Shown piece after piece: positions 28,949 to 38,701 of a stretch of 64,000 nt of DNA. This DNA is from Salirhabdus salicampi (lineage in GTDB: Bacteria > Bacillota > Bacilli > Bacillales > Alkalibacillaceae). Position 1 is the first letter of the stretch; each line of letters begins with the position of its first letter. A program made the position numbers and the translations under genes. Under the pieces are notes generated by a model. That model saw only the letters and a program-made list of their open reading frames with translations, made no database searches and was not told where the DNA came from. The stretch is taken from assembly GCF_024259515.1 (NCBI RefSeq), contig NZ_JANBWE010000002.1, positions 186,001-250,000 on the forward strand. Direction: 5' to 3'.

Positions 28949-29658
28949 TACGACTCCCCCACCCCTTCATCATCAACCGGTTGGAGCCAGTGAAGGTCCA
29001 TAGGTACATGAAATTCCGGTAAGTTTACAATGGAAAATTCAAAGGATATATTAAGATTTTCTACGGCAAAGTAGTCTAATAGTGGGCTAATCTCCATATA
29101 ATTTAATAGCCTTTCAGGGTCTTCCGCTAATACTTTGATTTGAATAGGTGGTGACGATATACGTCTTCCATTTACATAAGTATAGTCGTTAACTTGTCGG
29201 ATTGGGCTAATTTGAATGACCCTTTCATTTTCGACTGCAATATCTGTCGCTCCATATGTATATAACTCATTTATAAATCGAGTTAATAAGCTAGGTTGTA
29301 TATCTGTATATACGGGGCCCATTTCCGTTCCCTTAAATATTGGCTCAATCGTAATAACTAAACCTTCACCCTCGACTTCCGTCATTCCAGCCTTTTCCTT
29401 TAATAACTCAACTGACTCTTGTAACGTTTGTAACTTTGTCGCATTCGATTCACTTTGATAGCTTCGAATGATTTGCTCTGCCTCCGTAATTTCTCCATAT
29501 AGTTCATTTTGAACCATTTGTTGTTTACGTAGTTCTGAACGTATTTCCCATAAATCTCTCGTATCACGTATTTCTGGATTTTGTTTCGTTTGAATGAGAA
29601 TAGCCAGCATAAAGCCAGCAATTAAACCAATACTTGCAACAGTTATTTTTCGTGGCAT
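28948..29658 (-). CDS. ylxX: DUF881 family membrane-anchored protein YlxX
   Basis: DUF881 protein with one N-terminal membrane helix (about residues 5-22), a coiled coil (about 35-85) and a folded extracytoplasmic domain with GLVITIEP and INELYTYGATDIAVENERV. Function unknown; the family accompanies division genes. About 236 residues from the ATG at 29658, chosen by distance from AAAGGTGG; ATG at 29664 would also be acceptable. Paralogous to ylxW immediately upstream, probably from an old tandem duplication. Confidence 0.9.
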   Translation of the reverse strand: MPRKITVASIGLIAGFMLAILIQTKQNPEIRDTRDLWEIRSELRKQQMVQNELYGEITEAEQIIRSYQSESNATKLQTLQESVELLKEKAGMTEVEGEGLVITIEPIFKGTEMGPVYTDIQPSLLTRFINELYTYGATDIAVENERVIQISPIRQVNDYTYVNGRRISSPPIQIKVLAEDPERLLNYMEISPLLDYFAVENLNISFEFSIVNLPEFHVPMDLHWLQPVDDEGVGES

Positions 29659-29663
29659 ATTCA

Positions 29664-30368
29664 TTACCACCTTTCAACGGTGTCACGAGTATTCATTTCT
29701 ATTGATTCTTTCGTTTGTACCGTTACCTCTACATTCTCGCTTACAAGCTCATATACTACTCCGTTCTGAGCTTGTACACTAGCAGAAAGCACCTCAGGGT
29801 CCCCAATTGCACTTATGACAAAAGGAGCAGGATGTTTGATTCCATCTACAGAAATAACAGGACCTACACAGGATAGAAAACTATCTTTATAGAGGCGTTG
29901 ACCGTTAATAGCAATTGCTACTGCTCCCGATGAAGAAAGTTCATGAATGACCTTTAAAATATGGCGATCGTGTACAATGTAGTCATTAATGGAGTTATCT
30001 GATGGAACGTATTCCGCATCTTCCAGCGTAACTGATATTCCTGGGCCTTTTACAGGTACTTCACCAGTAAGCCGCTCTAACAAGCGTTTATCGTCAATAT
30101 ACTTCGTCAGTGCTTCTTGTTCCTCTCCTAACTGTTCCTCTAATTCAGTAATTTCCTTTTTTAACTGCGCCAACTTATCCCTTAACTCATTATTTTTCTC
30201 TTCTGTTTTGTTTAGCTCTTCACGATAAAAATAGTCCTTTGTTAATGCATCATCTGGCATATCCATAAGTTGATTTCGGTCTTTTGTCATTTGGAAGCTA
30301 TATGCAGCTAAAAAACCAGAAACGAGCAAAATGAAAGAGTAGATAACGTGTTTACCTTTCACTCTCAT
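29664..30368 (-). CDS. ylxW: DUF881 family membrane-anchored protein YlxW
   Basis: Second DUF881 protein. N-terminal membrane helix (about residues 9-25), a heptad-rich coiled coil (about 52-95), then the DUF881 fold with VKGPGISVTLEDA, SSGAVAIAINGQRL and PFVISAIGDPEVL. 234 residues, full length. Its ATG lies 17 bp inside the end of divIB, preceded by GGGGAGG, so the two are translationally linked. The topology (short cytoplasmic tail, external domain) matches the division proteins DivIB and FtsL; function unknown. Confidence 0.92.
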   Translation of the reverse strand: MRVKGKHVIYSFILLVSGFLAAYSFQMTKDRNQLMDMPDDALTKDYFYREELNKTEEKNNELRDKLAQLKKEITELEEQLGEEQEALTKYIDDKRLLERLTGEVPVKGPGISVTLEDAEYVPSDNSINDYIVHDRHILKVIHELSSSGAVAIAINGQRLYKDSFLSCVGPVISVDGIKHPAPFVISAIGDPEVLSASVQAQNGVVYELVSENVEVTVQTKESIEMNTRDTVERW

Positions 30369-31158
30369 TTACCTGTTCCTCCCCAGAAACGTCTTGCAGT
30401 TCTTCTGAGTCACGTTCATACGGAATGAAAAAAGCTCCGACATCTATATGAACAACTCCTCTTTGTTCAGGTTTTAGCTTGGCGATAATAGAAGGGTATA
30501 CCCCCATCTTTTGTGCAAAATTACGTATAGAAGCAACAACCTCCTGACCGTTCATCATAAATAACCTTATTTTATATGGGTTTGTTTCATCGTTAAGCCA
30601 ATGAATCTCTGAAATTTGACTCGCAATACTAGGTTCTAACCCTCTCAATTCATCCGTCATTTCAACGAGGTACGTATCGTTATTCCATCCGATTAAAACT
30701 GGTGCGTCCCCTTTCGGTATGTCATTTTGCTGGTTTAATAATCGTTCCCCGTTTTCCAAGATGGGATAAAAACGATCTCCTTCTTTTACGTAGCCGACAC
30801 GAATATACTCTTCTAATTCAATTTGAACGGTTCTAGGAAATTTCCGTGTAACGGTAGCTTGTTTAATTTCAGGATGCTTCAAGATGTTACGCTCAATCGT
30901 TTGAAAATCTATTTGCCATATATTATATTCTGTCGTGAGTTGGCTTTCAGCTAATACCTCTCCATCGGTAATAAAGTAATTGCCTTCGACTTCAAAATGT
31001 TTGACATGACTCAGAGGCGATTGTAAGTACGTAATAATACTAATCAAAAGAAAAAATAGGGATAAATAAAAGATTAACCTTCGATTCGCTTTCTTTTTAC
31101 GAGCTTGTTTTAGTTTAGGTATTCGTTCCTCAATGGAGACAACTTTTTTCTTTGCCAT
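30352..31158 (-). CDS. divIB: Cell division protein DivIB/FtsQ
   Basis: Bitopic division protein that stabilises FtsL and DivIC at the septum. It has a basic cytoplasmic tail (about 28 residues, with KKKANRR), one membrane helix (about 28-45), then the POTRA domain (VKHFEVEGNYFITDGEVL) and beta domain (FPRTVQIELEEY, VGYVKEGDRFYPI), followed by a charged tail. Length 268 is normal. The ATG follows GGGG; a candidate extended -10 promoter (TGGTATACT) lies in the 80-bp gap after murB. It is followed by ylxW in overlap. Confidence 0.95.
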   Translation of the reverse strand: MAKKKVVSIEERIPKLKQARKKKANRRLIFYLSLFFLLISIITYLQSPLSHVKHFEVEGNYFITDGEVLAESQLTTEYNIWQIDFQTIERNILKHPEIKQATVTRKFPRTVQIELEEYIRVGYVKEGDRFYPILENGERLLNQQNDIPKGDAPVLIGWNNDTYLVEMTDELRGLEPSIASQISEIHWLNDETNPYKIRLFMMNGQEVVASIRNFAQKMGVYPSIIAKLKPEQRGVVHIDVGAFFIPYERDSEELQDVSGEEQVNESER

Positions 31159-31238
31159 ACATATTACCCCTAGCCACCATTTATTTACATTCGGACTTCA
31201 GTAAAGTATACCATGCATAGCTTACAATGTTTTTGAAA

Positions 31239-32156
31239 CTATGCTTCGTCTTGTTTCACAATTTCAACTTCTGTATTCATTTTCACCTCAAATTTATCCC
31301 AAATGGTTTTTTGGATAAATTGAATGAGTTCCATTACATCTTGGAAGGTTGCATCCCCTTCATTAACAATAAAGTTTCCATGAAGGTCTGATATTTTCGC
31401 CCCACCAATTTTGTAGCCTTTTAACCCAGCCTTTTCAACTAGCTGTCCAGCGTATTGTGGTAATGGATTGCGAAAGATACTTCCCGCACAAGGGTTGTTC
31501 CAGGGCTGTGTTTCACGACGATAATCTTTATAATGCTTCATTTCTTTTATAATCGATTCTTTATCCCCTGTTTCAAGTTGAAACTCCGCTTCTACACAAT
31601 AGCCTTTTCGTCTTTGTTGGAGGACAGAGGTACGGTATGAAAATTCCATGTCTTTATTCGTCAACCACTTTAACTCTCCATCCGGGAATAAAATATGGGC
31701 CTTTGTTAAAATGTTAGAAACGTCTGAACCGTGAGCGCCAGCATTCATATAAACCGCTCCCCCAACACTTCCTGGAATACCCCCTGCAAAAGCTAGACCT
31801 CGTTTACCTTGCCTACTCATAATAGTAGCCAGCTTTACTAACGGATATCCTGCGCCAACACGAATGACATCGTTGTCTTTTTCTTCTATGTGATCCATTC
31901 CTGTTCCCATTTTAATAACTGCACCACGAATGCCCTGGTCATCAATAAGCAGGTTTGAACCCCTACCGATAACACGTATTGGGATTTGCTTCTCTTTTAA
32001 TATCTTTAACGCCGTTTTCAACTCATCAATGCCGTTAGGTTCAATAAATAAATCAGCAGGTCCACCAATTTTCATTGTTGTATGTTTTAAAAGTGGTTCA
32101 TCTATTTTAACAGTACCTATATTCAGATCAATTAGCTTTTGTTTCACTTGTTCCAT
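31239..32156 (-). CDS. murB: UDP-N-acetylenolpyruvoylglucosamine reductase
   Basis: FAD- and NADPH-dependent reductase converting UDP-GlcNAc-enolpyruvate to UDP-MurNAc, the second committed step of peptidoglycan synthesis. FAD-binding motifs: [26 protein letters not shown] and [19 protein letters not shown]. The C-terminal CAGSIFRNP (catalytic serine) and [19 protein letters not shown] mark it as a type II MurB. The start at 32156 has AAGGAGG, giving 305 residues; a frame from 32177 lacks one. It stands alone between the spoVE terminator and divIB; murG, normally in front of it, is absent. Confidence 0.97.
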   Translation of the reverse strand: MEQVKQKLIDLNIGTVKIDEPLLKHTTMKIGGPADLFIEPNGIDELKTALKILKEKQIPIRVIGRGSNLLIDDQGIRGAVIKMGTGMDHIEEKDNDVIRVGAGYPLVKLATIMSRQGKRGLAFAGGIPGSVGGAVYMNAGAHGSDVSNILTKAHILFPDGELKWLTNKDMEFSYRTSVLQQRRKGYCVEAEFQLETGDKESIIKEMKHYKDYRRETQPWNNPCAGSIFRNPLPQYAGQLVEKAGLKGYKIGGAKISDLHGNFIVNEGDATFQDVMELIQFIQKTIWDKFEVKMNTEVEIVKQDEA

Positions 32157-32206
32157 GTAAAATTCCTCCTTAACCATGTGTGTATCTTAAGGATAGCCTA
32201 ATGATT

Positions 32207-32236
32207 ATTTTATCATTGTTTCCAACCTTTTGTGAC
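32207..32236 (-). promoter_or_regulatory. Candidate sigma-A promoter for murB
   Basis: GTCACA (32236-32231), 18 bp, TAAAAT (32212-32207) with extended TG on the minus strand. It lies after the spoVE terminator, so murB needs its own start. The -35 matches only 4 of 6. Confidence 0.45.
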
Positions 32237-32256
32237 CAGTACTTTCGAACTTTCCA

Positions 32257-32284
32257 TAAAAAAAACCCTGACAGTTCAGGGTTA
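32257..32284 (-). terminator. Terminator after spoVE
   Basis: Minus strand AACCCTGA/TCAGGGTT stem with a four-base loop and eight T's; it overlaps the spoVE stop codon. It ends the murE-murF-mraY-murD-spoVE unit where murG would otherwise follow. Confidence 0.88.
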
Positions 32285-33391
32285 CATTTTTGCATACCGG
32301 CTAATATTTAGTAATATGCCCGCTGAAAGGAGCGTGAGCGTTAAAGAGGATCCTCCATAACTTAAAAAAGGCAGGGTAATCCCCGTAACTGGAATTAAAC
32401 CAATTACAACACTAACATTAATAAACACTTGGACAATAATCATACCGACGATACCTAACGCTAATAAACTTGAAAATAAATCAGGTGCATGAATCGATAC
32501 CCTTATGCCACGCCACATAAACACGAAAAAGAGTAAAATGACAAAAGAACCACCTATAAATCCTAGTTCTTCTGCTAAAATGGCAAAAATAAAATCAGTC
32601 TGGGGCTCAGGTAAGTAAAAGAACTTCTGCAAACTCTGCCCTAAGCCAAGGCCCATTAATCCACCAGGTCCAATCGCATACAATGATTGGATAATTTGAA
32701 ACCCATCACCCAGCGGGTCTTCCCATGGATTTAAAAACGCCTTAATCCGATTTATACGGTATGGCGCTGAAGCAATCAGGCCGACAAAACCTGCTAAACC
32801 GATAAATGCTAATCCTGTAAAATGAGAAATACGTGCTCCAGCAACAAATAGCATAATAAAACACGTTCCCACTAATACAACGCCTGTCCCTAAATCTGGC
32901 TGAAGCATAATAAGGCCAAAGGGTACGAATATGAGCATTAACGCCGGTAAGAAACCTTGTTTTAATGAAGTAATATATTTTTGGCGTTCTGATAGTATTT
33001 TCGCTAAAAATATAATGAGACCTAGTTTCATGAACTCAGAAGGTTGGATGCTAAATGCACCAACGCCGATCCAACTTCTTGCTCCTCCCCTAACAACTCC
33101 AATACCCGGAATGAGAACCGCAATTAATAAAATAAAACAAACAATCAATATAACGTTCGAATGTTCTTTCCATTTTGCGTACGGTATATTCATCATAATA
33201 TACATAGCAGTTAAACCAGCAAATGCAAAAAGAAGTTGACGCTTCGCATAAAAGAACGGATCATCAAATTTATATGCCGACCATACCGCCGATGAACTAT
33301 AAACCATAATTACGCCAATGATGAGCAAAGCAAAAATTACTGCCAACAGTGTAAAGTCTGGCGTCGTTAATTTGTTCCCTTGCTTCCTCAA
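32282..33391 (-). CDS. spoVE: SEDS family lipid II polymerase, SpoVE/FtsW type
   Basis: Integral membrane glycosyltransferase that polymerises lipid II. Ten predicted membrane helices; SEDS signatures include SWIGVGAFSIQPSEFMKLG, LQPDLGTGVVLV and GITLPFLSYGGSS. 369 residues. Position between murD and murB identifies it with B. subtilis spoVE, which makes spore cortex with SpoVD; whether a separate FtsW exists elsewhere cannot be seen, so a vegetative role is possible. The start is TTG after GGGGGGTGG. It is the last gene of the murE operon. Confidence 0.92.
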   Translation of the reverse strand: MRKQGNKLTTPDFTLLAVIFALLIIGVIMVYSSSAVWSAYKFDDPFFYAKRQLLFAFAGLTAMYIMMNIPYAKWKEHSNVILIVCFILLIAVLIPGIGVVRGGARSWIGVGAFSIQPSEFMKLGLIIFLAKILSERQKYITSLKQGFLPALMLIFVPFGLIMLQPDLGTGVVLVGTCFIMLFVAGARISHFTGLAFIGLAGFVGLIASAPYRINRIKAFLNPWEDPLGDGFQIIQSLYAIGPGGLMGLGLGQSLQKFFYLPEPQTDFIFAILAEELGFIGGSFVILLFFVFMWRGIRVSIHAPDLFSSLLALGIVGMIIVQVFINVSVVIGLIPVTGITLPFLSYGGSSLTLTLLSAGILLNISRYAKM

Positions 33392-33439
33392 TTGACCACC
33401 CCCCGATGAAAAACGATGGGCAAATAAAACAAGCCCTTA

Positions 33440-34786
33440 CTACAATTTATGCACCTCATCCATAAACATGTCACCACGTTCTTCAAATGATGTATATTGA
33501 TCCCAACTAGCACATGCCGGTGATAATAAAATAACATCATGTTCTGAGGAAATTGCATAAGCTTCATTTACAGCCTGCTTTACATTATTAACATATATAA
33601 TTTCACGTATACCAGCTTTTTTAGCTGCTTCCGCTAATTTAGGGGCAGTTTGGCCAAATAGAACGACAGCTTTTACCTGTTGTAACGAAGGGATGATAGG
33701 GTCAAAATCATTCCCTCGGTCTAAACCACCTGCCAACAAGATGACTGGAGCATCAAAAGCTGATAATGCCTTTGTTGTTGCTAATATATTGGTTGCTTTC
33801 GAATCATTATAAAACTTCCTATTATTGATACTTCTCACAAATTGAAGTCGGTGAGAAACGCCATTAAACCGGCGTAATACGTTCCGGATGGCATCAAGGC
33901 GGGCACCACTTACTACTGAAGCAGCAATAGCTGCTAGCATATTTTCGTATTGGTGCTGACCGACCATTTTTACCTCATCGATATTTACTATTGGGGTTTC
34001 ATCGTAATAAAGGGTATTCCCGTCAAAGAAAGCCCCACGATTCATACGTTCTTTACTTGAAAAAGGGACTTTCTCTGCAGTTGCATTGGTTACCATTGTT
34101 CGGACTTTTGAATCATCTTGATTATAAACAATATAGTCACCTTCCGTTTGATTCGCGAAGATTTTTGCTTTTGCATTTGCATAATGATCCATCGTTTTAT
34201 GATAATCCAAATGAGCTTCATATAAGTTTAAAAAGACAGACACTTTTGGATGAAACTGTTCTGTTCCGAGTAATTGGAACGAAGATAGTTCCATCACAAG
34301 TACTTCATCCTTAGTTGTCGTTTGAGCGACCTCTGATGCAACCATTCCAATATTCCCTGCCAACCTTGCTTTTATACCACTTTCTTGTAACATTTCATGG
34401 ATTAAGGTTGTCGTTGTCGTCTTTCCATTCGATCCAGTAATGCCGATAATCGGCCCTTCCGCTAAAAGACCGGCAAGCTCGATTTCTGTCACGATTGGTA
34501 TATTTCGTTTTTGCGCCTCCGAAACGATTACATTGTCATATGGTATACCGGGATTTTTCACAACGACTTCCACATTGTCTAACACATGTAGAGGGTGTGA
34601 GCCCGTAATCACTTCAATTCCCATTTGTTTTAACTGTTTTGCTATCGGATTTTCATCTAATCGCTTTATGTCATTTACTATCACGTTTTTACCATGTTCA
34701 AAAAGAATACGGGCTGCTGCCTCTCCACTTTTCGCGAGACCGAGGACGAGCACCCGTTTATAAGGAAAGTTTTGTAATGTTTTCAC
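33440..34786 (-). CDS. murD: UDP-N-acetylmuramoyl-L-alanine:D-glutamate ligase
   Basis: ATP-dependent ligase adding D-glutamate to UDP-MurNAc-L-Ala. P-loop [14 protein letters not shown] near residue 115; middle-domain ELSSFQLLG and [13 protein letters not shown]-terminal [16 protein letters not shown] and [13 protein letters not shown]. 448 residues, typical. I start at GTG 34786, which overlaps the mraY stop by four bases (GTGA) and has GAGGTG upstream; the frame from 34795 starts inside that ribosome site. Lies between mraY and spoVE. Confidence 0.97.
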   Translation of the reverse strand: MKTLQNFPYKRVLVLGLAKSGEAAARILFEHGKNVIVNDIKRLDENPIAKQLKQMGIEVITGSHPLHVLDNVEVVVKNPGIPYDNVIVSEAQKRNIPIVTEIELAGLLAEGPIIGITGSNGKTTTTTLIHEMLQESGIKARLAGNIGMVASEVAQTTTKDEVLVMELSSFQLLGTEQFHPKVSVFLNLYEAHLDYHKTMDHYANAKAKIFANQTEGDYIVYNQDDSKVRTMVTNATAEKVPFSSKERMNRGAFFDGNTLYYDETPIVNIDEVKMVGQHQYENMLAAIAASVVSGARLDAIRNVLRRFNGVSHRLQFVRSINNRKFYNDSKATNILATTKALSAFDAPVILLAGGLDRGNDFDPIIPSLQQVKAVVLFGQTAPKLAEAAKKAGIREIIYVNNVKQAVNEAYAISSEHDVILLSPACASWDQYTSFEERGDMFMDEVHKL

Positions 34787-35769
34787 GATAACCACACCTC
34801 AATATAAATACCTAGTGCTGCAAATAAAATACCTACTACCCAAAAGGTTGCTACAACACGCCACTCTGACCAACCTAGTAATTCATAATGGTGATGAAGA
34901 GGACTCATACGAAACACTCGTTTCCCCGTCGTTTTAAAAGCTATAACTTGAATAATAACAGATAACGTTTCAATCACAAATACACCACCAATAATGACAA
35001 GCAATATTTCTAATTTTGTCAGGATGGCGACAATGCCAATTGCTCCACCTAGTGCTAATGACCCTGTATCTCCCATAAACACTTTTGCTGGGTGGGCATT
35101 AAAGACGAGAAAGCCTAACAATGCACCAACAACTGCTATTGAGAAAATCGAAACGTTGTACTGTGGTATACCATGCCAAGCTAAAATGGCAAATGCACCA
35201 AATGCAACAGCTGCTGTGCCTGCTAGTAAACCATCTAAACCGTCAGTTAAATTAACGGCGTTAGATGCTCCGACTAGAATCAATAAGATGAAAACCGCGT
35301 AACCAACACCTAAATCAACATACCAATCAGTACCTGGTAAGTTTACGAGTGTTGAGAAGCCTTGTTCTTTTAAAACAAAGTAAACCGTGACGGCAATAAT
35401 GAGTTGTCCTAGTAGTTTTTGTTTAGAAGTAAGTCCTAAGTTTCGCTTTTTTACGATTTTTATAAAATCATCTAAAAAGCCGAGGATACCGTATCCGATT
35501 ACGACCCATAACACAATATACACTTCAAACCCTAACGGCTCTGTGCTATAACGGGATGTAATAAACAGCGTTGTTAACAACACTGAAATAAGAATCATAA
35601 TTCCCCCCATCGTTGGGGTTCCTGCTTTCTTTTGATGCGATTGAGGACCTTCCTCCCGTATACTTTGACCGAACTTTAATCTTCGTAAAAAAGGTATCAT
35701 AATAGGTGAAAGTAAAACCGTAATGAGGAAGGAAACGATCATCGTTAAGAATAAGATATGTTGAGACAT
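34783..35769 (-). CDS. mraY: Phospho-N-acetylmuramoyl-pentapeptide transferase
   Basis: Makes lipid I from UDP-MurNAc-pentapeptide and undecaprenyl phosphate at the inner face of the membrane. Ten predicted helices; Mg2+-binding and catalytic motifs [43 protein letters not shown] and the HHHYEL signature near the C-terminus. Length 328 is normal. Strong ribosome site AAGGAGG. It is 28 bp after murF and overlaps murD by four bases. Confidence 0.98.
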   Translation of the reverse strand: MSQHILFLTMIVSFLITVLLSPIMIPFLRRLKFGQSIREEGPQSHQKKAGTPTMGGIMILISVLLTTLFITSRYSTEPLGFEVYIVLWVVIGYGILGFLDDFIKIVKKRNLGLTSKQKLLGQLIIAVTVYFVLKEQGFSTLVNLPGTDWYVDLGVGYAVFILLILVGASNAVNLTDGLDGLLAGTAAVAFGAFAILAWHGIPQYNVSIFSIAVVGALLGFLVFNAHPAKVFMGDTGSLALGGAIGIVAILTKLEILLVIIGGVFVIETLSVIIQVIAFKTTGKRVFRMSPLHHHYELLGWSEWRVVATFWVVGILFAALGIYIEVWLS

Positions 35770-35797
35770 TATTTGTTCCTCCTTTAAACTGCGGGTA

Positions 35798-37159
35798 CTA
35801 GTCCTTTGTCAACCGTTGTATAATTGATTCTAATTTCATTCCCCGAGATGCTTTAAATAGTATGATTGTGTTGTCGATTAATTCTTTCCGCAGCGCTTTT
35901 TCAAGCTCATCCTTCTCAGTAAAACTATAAACAGGAATATTCACTTCGTTTTCTTCGAGCCATTTCCCTATCTCTTTACTGGCTTCACCTATCGTATACA
36001 GGGAGGTGATCGGATCTGTAATATAAGGTGCTACTGATTTATGTAATTCCTTCGTATGCTCACCTAATTCAAACATATCTCCTAGCACGACTATTTTACG
36101 CTGGGCATTCATTTCCTTTACAACGTCGATAGATGCTATCATCGATGTTGGCGAAGCATTGTACGCATCATTAATAAGTGTTGTGCCGCTGTTTAGCCTT
36201 ATTTGTTCAAAACGCATTCCTGTCATTTCAACATGTTCTAATGCTTTTTTTATTTTTTCATAAATAATTCCATATTGTTGGGCAGCAGCTATAACAAAAG
36301 AGGAATTTTTCGCATGATGCTTACCGAGCAACGATATAGAAAATGTTAAGCCGTTAACTGTGAAGTCGGTTTGTTCACCTAATACATGAACATCGTGAAT
36401 TCGGTAGTCATTACCTGCTTCAAAGCCGACTGTAATGGAATGATATTTTTGAATGATCGGCTTTAATAATGGTTCGTCGCCATCTACAATTAATAGTCCG
36501 TCACGGTGCAAACCTTTCGCAATTTCACTTTTGGCCTGCGCAATTCCCTCTCTTGAGCCTAAATGTTCAATGTGAGATTCACCAATATTCGTAATAACAG
36601 CTACGTTCGGTTTTGCAATCTTCGTTAACCTTTCAATTTCGCCAAAATGATTCATCCCCATTTCGAGAATTAAACATTCAGTATCTCTTTGCATCTGTAA
36701 TATAGTAAGGGGGAGTCCAATATGATTATTGAAATTCCCTTTTGTGCTATATGTTTTGTATTTTTCACGAAACACTGTTGCAAACAAGTCTTTCGTTGTC
36801 GTTTTACCGTTTGAACCTGTAACTCCGATAACAATTGGGTTTACTTCATCACGATAATGGGTTGCTAAAGATTGCAATGCTGATGTTGTATCGTCTACAA
36901 AAAATAACGGAAAGTCATCAGGTAGAAAGGATGGTATATCTTCATCTTTTTGCCAAAGTGCGGCAACAGCTCCATTTTCAACCACTTCTTTTATAAAGTG
37001 ATGCCCATTAAATTTTTCACCAATAATCGGGATGAATAAACCCGCCTGAACACGCTGTCTACTATCAATATATATTTCTTGAATCGCCATATCATCCCTA
37101 ACGATCCCTTTATATTTTGGAAAAAATTTCACTAGCCAATTTGTTGTAAATTTCATCAT
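35798..37159 (-). CDS. murF: UDP-N-acetylmuramoyl-tripeptide:D-alanyl-D-alanine ligase
   Basis: Completes the UDP-MurNAc-pentapeptide by adding D-Ala-D-Ala. P-loop [61 protein letters not shown] and [12 protein letters not shown] are all present. 453 residues. ATGA overlap with the murE stop, with GGAGAA upstream in murE. In B. subtilis murF sits elsewhere (with ddl); its placement inside the mra cluster here follows the more ancestral order. Confidence 0.97.
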   Translation of the reverse strand: MMKFTTNWLVKFFPKYKGIVRDDMAIQEIYIDSRQRVQAGLFIPIIGEKFNGHHFIKEVVENGAVAALWQKDEDIPSFLPDDFPLFFVDDTTSALQSLATHYRDEVNPIVIGVTGSNGKTTTKDLFATVFREKYKTYSTKGNFNNHIGLPLTILQMQRDTECLILEMGMNHFGEIERLTKIAKPNVAVITNIGESHIEHLGSREGIAQAKSEIAKGLHRDGLLIVDGDEPLLKPIIQKYHSITVGFEAGNDYRIHDVHVLGEQTDFTVNGLTFSISLLGKHHAKNSSFVIAAAQQYGIIYEKIKKALEHVEMTGMRFEQIRLNSGTTLINDAYNASPTSMIASIDVVKEMNAQRKIVVLGDMFELGEHTKELHKSVAPYITDPITSLYTIGEASKEIGKWLEENEVNIPVYSFTEKDELEKALRKELIDNTIILFKASRGMKLESIIQRLTKD

Positions 37160-38634
37160 TTAGGATTCTCCTTTAATTTGGCTTTTATTGCTTCTTGTGC
37201 CACAAGTCGATCGTTAAAGGGAAGCCGTTCTTTTCCAATTTCTTGATATGTTTCATGTCCTTTACCAGCAACGAGCACAACATCACCTTGATTGGCTGAT
37301 TTGATCGCAAGCTCTATTGCTTTTTTGCGGTCTTGTTCAACGACGTAATTTTCATTCGTTATTCCTTCGACCATATCGTTTAAAATATTTTTCGGATCTT
37401 CGGTTCTTGGGTTATCGGACGTAAATATAGCAACGTCAGCAATATCAGTTGCAACTTTCGCCATTTGTGGACGTTTCGTTTTATCACGGTCACCACCGCA
37501 CCCAACGACAACATAGACTTTCCCTTCCACAAAATGACCGATTGTTTTTAACACATTTTCCAATGAGTCTGGAGTGTGTGCATAATCTACAATTACACCA
37601 AATTCCTGTCCTTCATCGACAGTTTCAAAACGTCCCGGCACACCGTTTGTTGTTTCTAAACTTGCTTTTATAATATGTAATGGTATATCAGCACACAACG
37701 CAGTAGCGGTAGCCGCCAACATGTTATAGACGCTAAATTCACCAGGAAGAGGGCTATTTATTTGTACATTCCCCTTTGGCGTCTCCATCGTAAAGGAAGA
37801 ACCTTTCGCCGTTAACGAAATATCTACACCCCTAACATCAGCAACCTCCTTAATTCCATATGTTAGAACCTCATACGGGGTGCTCTTGCTAAATGTGTCG
37901 TGATAAGGATCATCTACATTTACTACAGCAAACTTTGGCCTACCAGTATAATGGTTTCCTAACTGAGAAAACAGGAGGGTTTTTGCACGTAAATAGTCTT
38001 CCATACTGCGATGGTAGTCTAGATGGTCTTGAGACAAGTTTGTGTAAACAGCTATGTCATAGTCGCTTCCGTAAACTCTCCCCATATCTAAAGCGTGAGA
38101 GGACACTTCCATAATAGCTGTAGATACATTATTATCCACCATTTCCCGGAAGCTCTTTTGTAAAAATAAAGCATCAGGAGTTGTATTTTTCACGGGAATG
38201 ATTTCGTCCCCTATTTTCATTTGGATTGTTCCAATGACCCCTGTTTTCTCCTCATAATGACGAAAGATTTCATCTAGCAAATACGTCATCGTTGTTTTTC
38301 CATTTGTTCCTGTTATTCCAATTAAACGAAGGTCACGCGATGGATGGTCATAATATTGATTTGCTAAATAAGCCAATGTTTTTGTTGTATTTGACACGTA
38401 AATTACTGGAACATTAGCATGAATAGGGCGCTCTGCAACAATTGCACATGCTCCATTCTCAACGGCTTGATTTACGAAATGATGACCGTCTACTGTATAA
38501 CCTTTAATACAGATGAACAAATCCCCTTCCTTCACCTGTCGGGAATCCTTTTCAATTCCATGTACAACTATATCTTCAATTGGGTTTGTTGTTTTATAAA
38601 ATTTATATTTAGAGAAAAGTTGATTTAATTTCAT
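37156..38634 (-). CDS. murE: UDP-MurNAc-tripeptide synthetase MurE (meso-diaminopimelate type)
   Basis: Adds the third amino acid to UDP-MurNAc-L-Ala-D-Glu. P-loop GITGTNGKTTMTYL; MEVSSHALDMGRV; YTNLSQDHLDYH; VDYAHTPDSLENVL. The substrate motif DNPR in FTSDNPRTEDP indicates meso-diaminopimelic acid rather than lysine, so the cell wall is of the A1-gamma type (inference). 492 residues. It follows spoVD by 67 bp, which contains an extended -10 promoter, so it heads the murE-murF-mraY-murD-spoVE unit. Confidence 0.97.
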   Translation of the reverse strand: MKLNQLFSKYKFYKTTNPIEDIVVHGIEKDSRQVKEGDLFICIKGYTVDGHHFVNQAVENGACAIVAERPIHANVPVIYVSNTTKTLAYLANQYYDHPSRDLRLIGITGTNGKTTMTYLLDEIFRHYEEKTGVIGTIQMKIGDEIIPVKNTTPDALFLQKSFREMVDNNVSTAIMEVSSHALDMGRVYGSDYDIAVYTNLSQDHLDYHRSMEDYLRAKTLLFSQLGNHYTGRPKFAVVNVDDPYHDTFSKSTPYEVLTYGIKEVADVRGVDISLTAKGSSFTMETPKGNVQINSPLPGEFSVYNMLAATATALCADIPLHIIKASLETTNGVPGRFETVDEGQEFGVIVDYAHTPDSLENVLKTIGHFVEGKVYVVVGCGGDRDKTKRPQMAKVATDIADVAIFTSDNPRTEDPKNILNDMVEGITNENYVVEQDRKKAIELAIKSANQGDVVLVAGKGHETYQEIGKERLPFNDRLVAQEAIKAKLKENPK

Positions 38635-38666
38635 ATATATAGCCCCTTATTGCTAACATTATTTTT

Positions 38667-38675
38667 ATTATAACA
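38667..38675 (-). promoter_or_regulatory. Extended -10 sigma-A promoter of the murE unit
   Basis: Minus strand TGTTATAAT (38675-38667), a consensus -10 with TGn extension, 32 bp before the murE start. No good -35 is visible at 17 bp, as is usual for extended -10 promoters. Confidence 0.6.
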
Positions 38676-38701
38676 AAACAAGGGTCTGGAGACGATAAGT
38701 G

